Positions 34,191-42,535 are shown, counted from the stretch's first letter. The stretch: DNA of 56,211 bases from Actinoallomurus sp. (GCA_025964625.1 JAOPYL010000313.1:1-56211); one strand, 5' to 3'. A program made the numbers and translations. Notes: generated by a model not told the origin, from the letters alone.

Positions 34191-35153
34191 TCAGCTGCCT
34201 GCGGGCAGGTAGCCGTAGCGCGCCAGCAGCGGCAGGGTCATGCCCGCCACCAAGTACCGCCGCAGGGCGCCCAGCTCCGACTTCCATGCGTCATCCACGC
34301 GTAGTTCTATCCGGCCTGTCCGGAATCTCAGCGGATTCCCGGCCACCTGGTGATTCGGACCGAGCTCGGCCGACTCCCCGGAAAGGGGCAGCGGCACCGT
34401 CTCGCCAAGGCCGGCGAACGCCGCTACCTCACGGAGCGTCGCGGCCGGAGATCGCATGAAGTCCTCGTAGCGTACGCGCATGGTGGGGACGCCCCGCCGA
34501 GCCAGCAGACCGAAACCCAGATTCTGCACATTCCAGTACAGAGCCGTCTTTCCCGGAGACCAACGCGCCATATGCGTGCCCTCCGCCGATCCGGCCACGG
34601 CCTCAGGGCGGACAACGGTCTTGGACCAGGAGTACGCGACGGCGCGCGGGTCACGGACGACATGGACCACCCTCAGGTCGATCGCCTCGGACCAGCGCAG
34701 GCAGAAGGCCAGCGAAATGTGCTTGCTCGAATCCACGAGGACCTCACACCCACTGACGTTCCGCACGGCCTCGTACAGGCGGCGGTACACGTCGTCGTAC
34801 GCGCTGACGCGGCGCCGGGTGTCATCGGCGGCCGTCGCCCTGGCGAGTGCGGGAACGAAGCGGGTTCGGTCGATCGACTCCTTGAGGGCGCGGAATTCCT
34901 CGACGTCGAAGTTCACCCAGCCACCGAACGCGGCTTCGCCGACATTCCGCCAGAACGGGCATTGGCGGAATGCCGCGCCACAGCCGCAGCGCTCGTCGTC
35001 GACCAGTCCGCGCTGCCATAGGTGCACGACCTCTCCAATGCCACAGACTCCGGGCAACTCGGACAGGAGCCGTTCCAGAAGGGTCGAGCCGCTGCGCCCC
35101 AGCCCGCCGACGAATAGCACCCGGATGGGGATCTCCCTGACTTTATCCGACAT
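34191..35153 (-). CDS. Second PAPS-dependent sulfotransferase
   Basis: This 320-residue sulfotransferase has the 5'-phosphosulfate loop VGGLGRSGSTLLERLL (15-30). The 3'-phosphate site is VVHVVRDPRAVAYSWSK. A cysteine-rich insert, CGCGAAFRQCPFW, is common in actinobacterial sulfotransferases. It belongs to a different subgroup from the enzyme at 25613. I chose ATG 35153, next to the P-loop, because the longer frame to 35438 runs over the divergent neighbour and has poor coding character. GGAG lies 10 bases upstream. Two distinct sulfotransferases may modify two positions of one glycan. Confidence 0.87.
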   Translation of the reverse strand: MSDKVREIPIRVLFVGGLGRSGSTLLERLLSELPGVCGIGEVVHLWQRGLVDDERCGCGAAFRQCPFWRNVGEAAFGGWVNFDVEEFRALKESIDRTRFVPALARATAADDTRRRVSAYDDVYRRLYEAVRNVSGCEVLVDSSKHISLAFCLRWSEAIDLRVVHVVRDPRAVAYSWSKTVVRPEAVAGSAEGTHMARWSPGKTALYWNVQNLGFGLLARRGVPTMRVRYEDFMRSPAATLREVAAFAGLGETVPLPLSGESAELGPNHQVAGNPLRFRTGRIELRVDDAWKSELGALRRYLVAGMTLPLLARYGYLPAGS

Positions 35154-35307
35154 TGGGAACAATCTCCGAGATCGTTTACTTGAGGGCCCGGGACACCTCA
35201 CGATATCCGGCCGAATGATGGGCCGCTTTGTCAATACCCCGAAGCCGTACGCACGGTAATCGCTAAGCTCGCTACCAGTCATGAGACTCAAAAGGAGCGG
35301 ACCTCCC

Positions 35308-36015
35308 ATGGAAATGCGCGTACGCCGTGCCTGGTCGTCCGCCGCACTCGCAGCCGTGTTCCTCCTGCTGCCGGGCTGGCGCGCCATACCCGCCCGGGCG
35401 GTGAGCGTCGACCCGGATCTCGTCGCGGAGTCCGTCACCGAGGACGGCTACTACGTCGACTCCAACGCGTCCTGTCTCAGGTCCGACAGCGATCTCGACA
35501 AGCTGCGAGCGGCTCTTCGGCAGGCCGGTCGGGCGGGCGTCGTCGTGCTCCCCGCCGGCACCGCCGCCGGCCCGGTGCTCCACAAGCTGCTGCAGTCGCC
35601 GAACCGCGACGCCACATACGTGGTACTCAGCGGCACCACACTGCGTGCCGCCTCCACCAGCCTCTCCATGTCCGCGGTGAACAAGCTGGTCGCGAGGGCC
35701 ACGAAGACGGGCGCCCCCGAGTCGCAGGTGCTGACCTTCCTCGACCTGATGAACCCCGGGCACAGCCGTAAGAGCGGCGGGGCGCGGAAGGGCGGCGACC
35801 TTCCCCCGGCCCAGCCGTCGTCCGATGCGCGGCCCGGCACGGTGAACTCCGCGCCGGTCGCGGCCAGGAAGAACGACTCCGGCGGCGGTAACGGCCTGCT
35901 CTACGGCGTCGGCGGAGGCATCGTGGTCGCCGCGCTGGCGGCCGTGAGCGGCGTGCTGTGGCGGCGTAAGCGGGCCGCGTCCACACCGGATGGCAGCGCA
36001 CCGGGGATCGAGTGA
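35308..36015 (+). CDS. Membrane-anchored extracellular protein, Rv1476-like
   Basis: This protein of about 235 residues has a signal peptide (RRAWSSAALAAVFLLLPGWRAIPARA). A compact alpha/beta domain follows (DLDKLRAALRQAGRAGVVVLPAGTA, DATYVVLSGTTLRAAS). After a Gly/Pro-rich linker come one transmembrane helix (NGLLYGVGGGIVVAALAAVSGVLW) and a short basic tail. The layout and the alpha/beta domain recall the mycobacterial Rv1476 family, whose function is not known to me. I chose ATG 35308 because AAAGGAG lies 10 bases upstream; ATG 35281 would put that site inside the gene. It is divergent from the sulfotransferase. Confidence 0.6.
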   Translation: MEMRVRRAWSSAALAAVFLLLPGWRAIPARAVSVDPDLVAESVTEDGYYVDSNASCLRSDSDLDKLRAALRQAGRAGVVVLPAGTAAGPVLHKLLQSPNRDATYVVLSGTTLRAASTSLSMSAVNKLVARATKTGAPESQVLTFLDLMNPGHSRKSGGARKGGDLPPAQPSSDARPGTVNSAPVAARKNDSGGGNGLLYGVGGGIVVAALAAVSGVLWRRKRAASTPDGSAPGIE

Positions 36016-36167
36016 CGGGCCGGGCCCACCTCCCGTCACACGATCGCGGCCGCGCCGGTAAGCGCCGGGGCGGACCCAGGTGCCTCCAGCGGGCCGTGGA
36101 AGGATCTGATCCCACCCACGAAATCAACCGGCTCCCGGCCAGAGCCGGCATTCCGGAAAGGATGCTC

Positions 36168-36632
36168 ATGTCTCCGAGGATCGCGACCGCTCAGCAGGTC
36201 GACCGGCTCGAACTGCTCGACTTTCTGCGCCCGCGCCACCACGGCCTGCTGGCCACCACCCGGTCCGACGGGCGGCCGCAGCTCTCACCGGTCGCGTGCG
36301 GCGTCGACGCTGAGAGCCGGATCCTGGTCTCGACCTACCCCGAGCGTGCGAAGGCCCGGAACGCCCGCCGCGACGACCGGGCGTCGATCTGTGTGCTGTC
36401 CGACGACTGGGACGGCCCATACGTCCAGGTCGACGGGCACGCCGAGGTGCTCGACATGCCTGACGCCGTGGAGGATTTCGTCGAGTACTACCGGTGCATC
36501 GCCGGGGAGCACCCCGACTGGGACGAATACCGCCAGGCCATGCACCGGCAGAACAAGTCGTTGATCCGGATTCACATCGACCGCTGGGGTCCGATCGCCA
36601 CCGGCGGATTCCCCCCGGATCACCAGCTGTGA
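36168..36632 (+). CDS. PPOX-class split-barrel flavin/F420 enzyme
   Basis: This 154-residue protein has the split-barrel fold of the pyridoxamine-phosphate-oxidase-like family. It contains LLDFLRPRHHGLLATTRSDGRPQLSPVACGVD, RILVSTYPERAKARNARRDDRASICVLSDDW, and YVQVDGHAEVLDMPDAVEDFVEYYRCIAGEH. The K-A-R-N motif is typical of F420-dependent actinobacterial members. The substrate is unknown. GGAAAGG lies 6 bases before the ATG at 36168, which I prefer to the ATG 6 bases earlier. It converges on rmlB after 7 bp. Confidence 0.82.
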   Translation: MSPRIATAQQVDRLELLDFLRPRHHGLLATTRSDGRPQLSPVACGVDAESRILVSTYPERAKARNARRDDRASICVLSDDWDGPYVQVDGHAEVLDMPDAVEDFVEYYRCIAGEHPDWDEYRQAMHRQNKSLIRIHIDRWGPIATGGFPPDHQL

Positions 36633-36639
36633 TCGTTGG

Positions 36640-37629
36640 TCACGCCACTTCGGCGAGGAGGGGCTTCCACCATTCCGGGTGAGCCGTGTACCAGGCGATG
36701 ACCTCGGCCAAGCCGTCCTCGAACGCGATGCGCGGCGCGTGGCCGAGGGCGCGCAGCTTGGCATCGGCGAGCGAGTAGCGCCGGTCATGCCCCGGGCGGT
36801 CGGGGACGTACTCCACCGCGGACCAGTCGGCGCCCAGCGCCTTGAGCAGCTGCCCGGTGAGCTCGCGGTTCGTCAGCTCGGCGGTGCCCGCGACGTGGTA
36901 GACCTCGCCCGGTTCGCCGTGTTCGGCCACGAGCCGGATCCCCCGGCAGTGGTCGTCGACGTGGATCCAGTCGCGCACGTTACCGCCGTCGCCGTACAAC
37001 GGCAGCGGCCGGCCGGTCAGCAGGTTCGTGACGAACCGCGGGATGACCTTCTCGGGATACTGGTACGGCCCGTAGTTGTTGCCGCAGCGGGTGATGCAGA
37101 CCGGCAGCCCGTGCGTGCGGGCGTACGCCAGAGCGATCAGGTCGCCGCCCGCTTTCGAGGCCGCGTACGGGGAGTTCGGCGACAGCGGGGCGTCCTCCGC
37201 CCACGAGCCCGTCTCGATACTGCCGTAGACCTCATCGGTGGAGACCTGCACGACCTTGGGCACCCGTGCGTCAAGGCAGGCGCGCAACAGCATCTCGGTG
37301 CCCAGCACGTTGGTGCGGATGAACTCGGCGGCGCAGTCGATGGAGGCGTCGACGTGCGACTCCGCGGCGAAGTGGACCACCAGGTCGTGGCCGGGCACGA
37401 CGCGGGCCAGCAGGCCGGCGTCGCAGATGTCGCCGTGCACGAACCCGGCGTCCGCGCCTTCCAGATTGGCGCGGTTGCCGGCATAGGTGAGCCGGTCGAG
37501 CACGGTCACGGCGACGCCGGGCCAGGCCGCGTTCATCGTCCGCACGAAGTGCGAGCCGATGAATCCGGCGCCGCCGGTGACCAGTACGCGGGAGCCCTCG
37601 CGGATGGGGCCGTCCGCGCGTGCCGTCAG
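36640..37629 (-). CDS. rmlB: dTDP-glucose 4,6-dehydratase, probable CTG start
   Basis: RmlB converts dTDP-glucose to dTDP-4-keto-6-deoxyglucose, precursor of rhamnose and other deoxysugars. No ATG, GTG or TTG lies upstream of the NAD-binding loop in this frame. The first standard codon (GTG 37545) would remove VTGGAGFIGSHF. A CTG at 37629 overlaps the cysN stop as CTGA and has GGAG 5 bases before it, giving 329 residues, the normal length. With that start the loop is VTGGAGFIG (17-25), the active site T131-D132-E133, and Y155xxxK159. The last part is GGNVRDWIHVDDHCRGI to the C-terminus. rmlA, rmlC and rmlD are not in the window. Confidence 0.85.
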   Translation of the reverse strand: MTARADGPIREGSRVLVTGGAGFIGSHFVRTMNAAWPGVAVTVLDRLTYAGNRANLEGADAGFVHGDICDAGLLARVVPGHDLVVHFAAESHVDASIDCAAEFIRTNVLGTEMLLRACLDARVPKVVQVSTDEVYGSIETGSWAEDAPLSPNSPYAASKAGGDLIALAYARTHGLPVCITRCGNNYGPYQYPEKVIPRFVTNLLTGRPLPLYGDGGNVRDWIHVDDHCRGIRLVAEHGEPGEVYHVAGTAELTNRELTGQLLKALGADWSAVEYVPDRPGHDRRYSLADAKLRALGHAPRIAFEDGLAEVIAWYTAHPEWWKPLLAEVA

Positions 37630-38888
37630 CGGCTCTCCATGATCATTCCTGCTCCCACAGTGGCGTTCGTGGCCTCGTCGATGAGGATGAACCCGCCCGT
37701 GGAGCGGTTCCGGCGGTAGTCGTCGGCGAACAGCGGCTGGGTGACCCGGAGCGTGACCCGGCCGATCTCGTTGAGCTCCAGCCGGTCGGCGTCCTCGTGG
37801 CGGTGCAGCGTGTTGACGTCGAGCCGGTAGTGCAGGTCCTTCACCATCGTCCGCGCGGTCCGCGTGGTGTGCTTGATGATCAGTTTGCCGCGCGGAGTGA
37901 GTGTCCGCTCGTCGGACATCCAGCAGACCATCGCGTCGATGTCCTGGGTCACCTGCGGCCGGTTGTGCGGCCGGCAGATCATGTCGCCCCGGGAGATGTC
38001 GATGTCGTCCTCCAGCAGGAGCGTCACCGACATCGGCGCGTACGCCTCGTCGACCGGGCCGTCCGCGGTGTCGATCCGCTTGATCCGCGTGGTCAGCCCG
38101 GACGGCAGGTGCATGACCTCGTCACGGGGCTTGAGCACACCGCCCGCGACCTGGCCCGCGTAGCCGCGGTAGTCGTGCAGTTCGGGGTCGGTCGACTTGT
38201 GGGGCCGGATGACGTACTGCACCGGGAACCGCACGTCGATGAGGTTGCGGTCGGAGGCGATGTGGAGGTTCTCCAGGTGGTGCAGCAGAGACGGCCCGTC
38301 GTACCAGGGCATGTTCGCCGACCGGTCGACCACGTTGTCGCCGTGCAGCGCCGACACGGGGATGAAGGTCAGGTCGCCGACGGACAACTTGGCGGCGAAC
38401 GCGGTGAACTCCTCCTTGATCCGCTCGAAAACCCCCTGGTCGTAGTCGACGAGGTCCATCTTGTTGACCGCGAGCACGAGATGCGGCACCCGCAGCAGCG
38501 TGGTCAGGAACGCGTGCCGCCGCGACTGTTCCAGCAGCCCCTTGCGCGCGTCGATCAGGATGATCGCCAGGTCGGCCGTTGACGCGCCGGTCACCATGTT
38601 CCGGGTGTACTGAATGTGCCCCGGAGTATCGGCGATGATGAACTTGCGCTTTGGCGTGGCGAAGTAGCGATACGCGACGTCGATCGTGATGCCCTGCTCG
38701 CGCTCGGCGCGCAGGCCGTCGGTCAGTAGAGCCAGGTTGGTGTACTCCTCACCGCGATCCCGGCTGGTGCGCTCGACGGCCTCCATCTGGTCTTCGAAGA
38801 TCGACTTGGAGTCGTACAGCAACCGCCCGATGAGCGTCGACTTGCCGTCGTCCACCGAGCCCGCGGTGGCGAGCCTCAGGATGTCCAT
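37626..38888 (-). CDS. cysN: ATP sulfurylase GTPase subunit
   Basis: CysN is the GTPase of the heterodimeric ATP sulfurylase that makes APS from sulfate and ATP with CysD. The 420-residue protein has GSVDDGKST (G1, 10-18), DTPGH (G3), and NKMD (G4), followed by the two translation-factor beta-barrels. It ends with the family sequence GGFILIDEATNATVGAGMI. No APS-kinase domain is fused to it, unlike mycobacterial CysNC; the kinase lies at 17896-19422. ATG 38888 is preceded by GAGGA. The stop overlaps the CTG start of rmlB by 4 nt. A 163-bp spacer separates it from cysD. Confidence 0.95.
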   Translation of the reverse strand: MDILRLATAGSVDDGKSTLIGRLLYDSKSIFEDQMEAVERTSRDRGEEYTNLALLTDGLRAEREQGITIDVAYRYFATPKRKFIIADTPGHIQYTRNMVTGASTADLAIILIDARKGLLEQSRRHAFLTTLLRVPHLVLAVNKMDLVDYDQGVFERIKEEFTAFAAKLSVGDLTFIPVSALHGDNVVDRSANMPWYDGPSLLHHLENLHIASDRNLIDVRFPVQYVIRPHKSTDPELHDYRGYAGQVAGGVLKPRDEVMHLPSGLTTRIKRIDTADGPVDEAYAPMSVTLLLEDDIDISRGDMICRPHNRPQVTQDIDAMVCWMSDERTLTPRGKLIIKHTTRTARTMVKDLHYRLDVNTLHRHEDADRLELNEIGRVTLRVTQPLFADDYRRNRSTGGFILIDEATNATVGAGMIMESR

Positions 38889-39051
38889 GCCATCACTTCC
38901 TCACCACTCCTCGCCCGCTCCGCGGCGCGGGACACTCCGCGCGACGCGCGGGGCCGCTCCATGCTCACTGGTCGCTCACCGCTCCTTACTCGCTTCGTGG
39001 GCTGCGCTTGGCACCCCGACAGCCCACGCCGCTCACCGCGTCGGGTTCGCA
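38889..39051 (-). other. Unusual GAGCGG/GTGAGCG-rich spacer between cysD and cysN
   Basis: The two subunit genes usually lie very close together. Here 163 bp separate them. On the minus strand the spacer repeats short words such as GCGGTGAGCG, GGAGCGG and AGTGAGCA, and holds the inverted pair CGCGCGacGCGCGG. No coding signal or hairpin with T-run is clear. It may be a dispersed repeat or the remnant of an insertion. Confidence 0.4.
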
Positions 39052-39981
39052 CTAGAAGTAGCCCTCCCGCTTGCGGTCCTCCATCGCGGCCTCACTGGTC
39101 CGGTCGTCGGCGCGGGTCTGGCCGCGCTCGGTGACGCGGGTGGCCGCGATCTCGCCGATCACCTCGTCGAGGGTCACCGCGGTCGACTCGACGGCGCCGG
39201 TGCAGCTCATGTCGCCGACGGTCCGGTAGCGGACCATGGTCTCGAAAGCCGGCTCGTCCTCACCCCGGTTGGAGTACGGGCTGTCGGCGAGCAGCATCCC
39301 GTCGCGCTCGAACACCGTGCGGCTGTGCGCGAAGTAGATCGAGGGGATCTCCAGCTTCTCGCGCTTCAGGTAGTCCCAGATGTCGAGCTCGGTCCAGTTG
39401 GACAGTGGGAAGACGCGGATGTGCTCCCCTTGGCGGATCCGGGTGTTGTAGAGGCTCCACAGCTCCGGCCGCTGACTCTTCGGGTCCCACTGGCCGAAGT
39501 CGTCGCGGAAGGAGAAGACCCGCTCCTTCGCGCGCGCCTTCTCCTCGTCACGGCGGGCGCCGCCGAAGGCCGCGTCGTACCGGTTCTCCTCGATCGCGTC
39601 CAGCAGAGTGGTGGTCTGCAGCCGGTTCCGGCTGGCCCGCCGTCCGGTCTCCTCGACGACGCGGCCCTTGTCGATGGACTCCTGGACCGAGGCGACGACG
39701 AGACGGACACCGATCTCGGAGACACGGCGGTCGCGGTATTCGATGACCTCGGGAAAGTTGTGCCCGGTGTCGACGTGCATGACCGGAAACGGGATCCGGC
39801 CCGGCCAGAACGCCTTCTCCGCGAGACGCACCATCACGATGCTGTCCTTGCCGCCGGAGAACAGCAGGACCGGCCGTTCGAACTCTGCCGCCACCTCCCG
39901 GATGATGTGGATCGACTCTGCTTCCAGCACGTCGAGCTGAGACGTACGGTAGTCACATGCGTCAGCGGTGCTGCGCTGCAT
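39052..39981 (-). CDS. cysD: ATP sulfurylase adenylyltransferase subunit
   Basis: CysD forms APS from sulfate and ATP, driven by GTP hydrolysis in CysN. The 309-residue protein has the pyrophosphate-loop motif LLFSGGKDSIVM (40-51), HVDTGHNFPEVIEYRDRRV, and AFGGARRDEEKARAKERVFSFRD. It ends WDPKSQRPELW...HIRVFPLSNWTELDIW, MVRYRTVGDMSCTGAVES and KREGYF, all diagnostic of CysD rather than PAPS reductase. ATG 39981 has GGGAG 9 bases upstream. It follows cysQ by 24 bp, which places PAPS supply and PAP recycling in one transcript. Confidence 0.96.
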   Translation of the reverse strand: MQRSTADACDYRTSQLDVLEAESIHIIREVAAEFERPVLLFSGGKDSIVMVRLAEKAFWPGRIPFPVMHVDTGHNFPEVIEYRDRRVSEIGVRLVVASVQESIDKGRVVEETGRRASRNRLQTTTLLDAIEENRYDAAFGGARRDEEKARAKERVFSFRDDFGQWDPKSQRPELWSLYNTRIRQGEHIRVFPLSNWTELDIWDYLKREKLEIPSIYFAHSRTVFERDGMLLADSPYSNRGEDEPAFETMVRYRTVGDMSCTGAVESTAVTLDEVIGEIAATRVTERGQTRADDRTSEAAMEDRKREGYF

Positions 39982-40005
39982 AAGGAAACGCTCCCGGGTC
40001 GGCTC

Positions 40006-40773
40006 TTACAGGACGGCCCGGATGCCGGCGAGCAGCGACGACGCCAGTTCCGGGTGGCAGACCAGAATATCGGGCAGGTTGGTGTCCTCCTGGTTGTAGG
40101 TCAGGGGTGACCCGTCGATCCGGGAGGCATGGGCACCCGCCGCGTGCGCGACCGCCACCGGAGCGGCCGAGTCCCATTCGTGCTGGCCGCCCGCGTGCAC
40201 ATAGGCATCGACGTCGCCCACCAGCACCGCCGCGACCTTGGCGCCGGCCGATCCGATCTGCACCAGCTCGACGTCCGCATGGAGGTGATCGGCGAGCCGC
40301 CGCGCGAACTCCGGCGGGCGGCTGCGGCTCACGGCGACGCGGATGTGCCCCGCATCGAGTTGTGGCAGCGGCGGAGGCTCGGCGGTGGAGAGAGTGCGGC
40401 CCTTGGCCGGCAGGGCGACGGCACCCGCCCGAAGCTCTCCCGCTGAGCCTTCGGCCCGGTGCCAGAGGGCGACGTGCACGGCCCAGTCGCCGCGTCCCTC
40501 CTCGGCGTACTCTCGTGTGCCGTCGAGTGGGTCGACGATCCACACGCGCTCGGCGGCGAGCCGGGAGAGATCGTCCTTACCCTCCTCGCTGAGCACCGCG
40601 TCGCCTGGCCGCTGTCGCGCGAGCGCGTCCATCAGGTAGAGGTGCGACTCTTGGTCGCCGGCGTCGCGCAGTGCCTTGGTGTCGGTGAAACCGCGGTCGG
40701 AGCGGAGGTGCAGCAGCAGGGCGCCCGCCTCGGCTGCCAGGTCCCGGGCGAGGGCATGGTCGTCGTGCGTCAC
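40006..40773 (-). CDS. cysQ: 3'(2'),5'-bisphosphate nucleotidase (PAP phosphatase)
   Basis: CysQ hydrolyses PAP, the by-product of sulfotransferases, to AMP and so prevents product inhibition. The 255-residue protein has the inositol-monophosphatase-fold motifs: LSEEGKDD (61-68), WIVDPLDGTREY (78-89) and HEWDSAAPVAVAHAAGAHASRIDG, all binding metal and phosphate. GTG 40773 has GAGGA 6 bases upstream and lies 14 bp after the glycosylphosphotransferase stop. The close link with cysDN and a glycan-initiating enzyme supports active sulfotransfer in this pathway. A role in inositol phosphate turnover is less likely. Confidence 0.92.
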   Translation of the reverse strand: MTHDDHALARDLAAEAGALLLHLRSDRGFTDTKALRDAGDQESHLYLMDALARQRPGDAVLSEEGKDDLSRLAAERVWIVDPLDGTREYAEEGRGDWAVHVALWHRAEGSAGELRAGAVALPAKGRTLSTAEPPPLPQLDAGHIRVAVSRSRPPEFARRLADHLHADVELVQIGSAGAKVAAVLVGDVDAYVHAGGQHEWDSAAPVAVAHAAGAHASRIDGSPLTYNQEDTNLPDILVCHPELASSLLAGIRAVL

Positions 40774-40787
40774 GTACTTCCTCTACG

Positions 40788-42260
40788 TCAGTAGGCCCCG
40801 GAGCCGCGGGCCACCGCGGACCAGGTCTTCCACAGGATCTGCAGGTCGAGGGTCAAGGACCAGTTCTCGACATAACGCAGATCGAGACGGACCGATTCCT
40901 CCCAGGACAGATCCGCCCGGCCGCTCACCTGCCAGAGGCCGGTCATGCCCGGCCGCACGACGAGACGGCGGCGCACGTCGTCGCCGTACTGGACGACCTC
41001 TTCGGGCAGCGGAGGACGCGGCCCGACCAGCGACATGTCGCCCCGCAGTACGTTGATGAGCTGGGGCAGCTCGTCGAGGGAGTAGCGGCGCAGCCAGGCG
41101 CCCGCGCGAGTCACCCGGGGATCGTCCCGGATCTTGAACAGGACGCCGTCGTGGTCGTTGTACCGCGTCAGGCCGGCCTTACGCTCTTCCGCGTCGGCCA
41201 CCATCGTGCGGAACTTCAGCACGGTGAACTCGCGGCCGTCGCGGCCCACCCGGACCTGGCGGAACAGCGCGGGCCCGTTGCTGCCGGCGCGGACGGCGAT
41301 CGCGATGGCCGCCAGCATGGGCGCGAGGACGATCAGTACGAGGCCGGCGCCGGCGCGGTCGAAGACGCTCTTCACGATCCGGCGGCCGCCGGACAGCTCC
41401 GGGTGCTCCACGTGCAGCAGCGGCAGGCCCGCGACCGGACGTATCGACGTGCGGGGACCGGCCACCTCCATCAGCGCGGGCGCTACGACGAGGTCGACGT
41501 CATCCTTCTCCAGCCGCCAGGCGAGCCGGCGCAGCGCCACGCCGTCCAGCTCGGGACAGGCCAGCACGGCGACGGTGCACGCCCGGGTCGCCTCGACGAC
41601 GCCGCCGACCCCGGCGAAATCGCCGGCGACCGGCACGCCCTCGACCTCGGCTACCGCGTCGTCACCGATGGCGAGCATCCGCGGCAGGCAGGCCGCCACG
41701 ATGTCCATGCCGTGGTAGCGCTCACGGCGCAGCTGCCGGATCAGGTCGGCGACGGCGGCCCGGTGCCCGACCGCGACGACCCGGCGCATGTACCGGCCGG
41801 TGCTCCGGCCCCGGTGCAGCCGCTTGCGCAGCTGGTAGCGGCCGTACAGGCCGAACGTCGTCGCCAGGGGCAGCGCCGCGATGACGTACCCGCGGGCCAC
41901 CTCGATCTTCGTCGCGTACGCGAGGATGGCCACCGTCGCGGTCAGTGTGAAGCCGGCCTGCAGGATCCGGCGGAACTCCTCCGGCCCCACGCCGAACAGC
42001 CGCTGCTCGTACGCCCGGGCCAGCCCGAGCACCCCGATCCACAGGAAGGGGAGGGCGAGGCTGAGCGCGATGTACGGTGCGTTCCACGGGCTGCCGACGG
42101 ACGGGAAACGGATCCCGAAGGCGAAGAGCCCGGCGATCAGGGCGGCCGCGAAGTCGGCGCAGAGGGCCTGCCGGGCGTAGTCGGACGTCCAGGCCGCGAC
42201 CTGCTCCCGACTGCCCTCCACGGCCCGAGCCTTCGGCCGCACCTTGTCCACGGCCGCCAT
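40788..42260 (-). CDS. Exopolysaccharide polyprenyl-phosphate sugar phosphotransferase (WbaP/CpsE-like)
   Basis: This 490-residue membrane enzyme starts repeat-unit synthesis by moving a sugar-1-phosphate to undecaprenyl phosphate. Four N-terminal helices (about 30-150) precede a CoA-binding-like domain (RRVVAVGHRAAVADLIRQL). A helix hairpin and the catalytic bacterial sugar transferase domain come next: PALFRQVRVGRDGREFTVLKFRTM, WLRRYSLDELPQLINVLRGDMSLVGPRPPLP and VRPGMTGLWQVSGR. I start at ATG 42260 because AAGGGG lies 6 bases upstream; the frame to 42386 has no coding character. It heads the operon with cysQ-cysD-cysN-rmlB. Confidence 0.92.
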   Translation of the reverse strand: MAAVDKVRPKARAVEGSREQVAAWTSDYARQALCADFAAALIAGLFAFGIRFPSVGSPWNAPYIALSLALPFLWIGVLGLARAYEQRLFGVGPEEFRRILQAGFTLTATVAILAYATKIEVARGYVIAALPLATTFGLYGRYQLRKRLHRGRSTGRYMRRVVAVGHRAAVADLIRQLRRERYHGMDIVAACLPRMLAIGDDAVAEVEGVPVAGDFAGVGGVVEATRACTVAVLACPELDGVALRRLAWRLEKDDVDLVVAPALMEVAGPRTSIRPVAGLPLLHVEHPELSGGRRIVKSVFDRAGAGLVLIVLAPMLAAIAIAVRAGSNGPALFRQVRVGRDGREFTVLKFRTMVADAEERKAGLTRYNDHDGVLFKIRDDPRVTRAGAWLRRYSLDELPQLINVLRGDMSLVGPRPPLPEEVVQYGDDVRRRLVVRPGMTGLWQVSGRADLSWEESVRLDLRYVENWSLTLDLQILWKTWSAVARGSGAY

Positions 42261-42535
42261 CTCACCCCTTACCGAACGTCTCTGTGGTCCTCTGTAAGCA
42301 GGACGCCCGATAGCCATCTCAGGTCCACGTGTCCGTACTACGCATCGGGAACATGGTTCGATAGACGCCAAGGGATGCCATGTCATCGATATCCCCGTCG
42401 GCGCCGATCAACACCATTGGCCACACTACGCTCACATCTGGCGACGCTACGTGAGCAGTCCTGGCCGGACACGGACACCGGCACGATAGACCGGCAGCGA
42501 TGCCCGCCGCGGGTGATTGCCGGGATTTCCGCGGC
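42261..42535 (-). promoter_or_regulatory. Upstream region of the glycan/sulfation operon
   Basis: The 275-bp gap between the pth stop and the sugar transferase start holds no convincing gene. It must contain the operon promoter. GTCCT (42287-42291) and AGGAC (42300-42304) form a short inverted pair; further up, GCTCAC and GTGAGC flank a 15-bp spacer near 42430-42455. None is strong enough to name a regulator. Confidence 0.35.

Noticed and set aside
35154-35438. N-terminal extension of the second sulfotransferase
   Set aside because: It would cover the divergent neighbour's start, lacks family similarity, and the P-loop lies close to ATG 35153 as usual.
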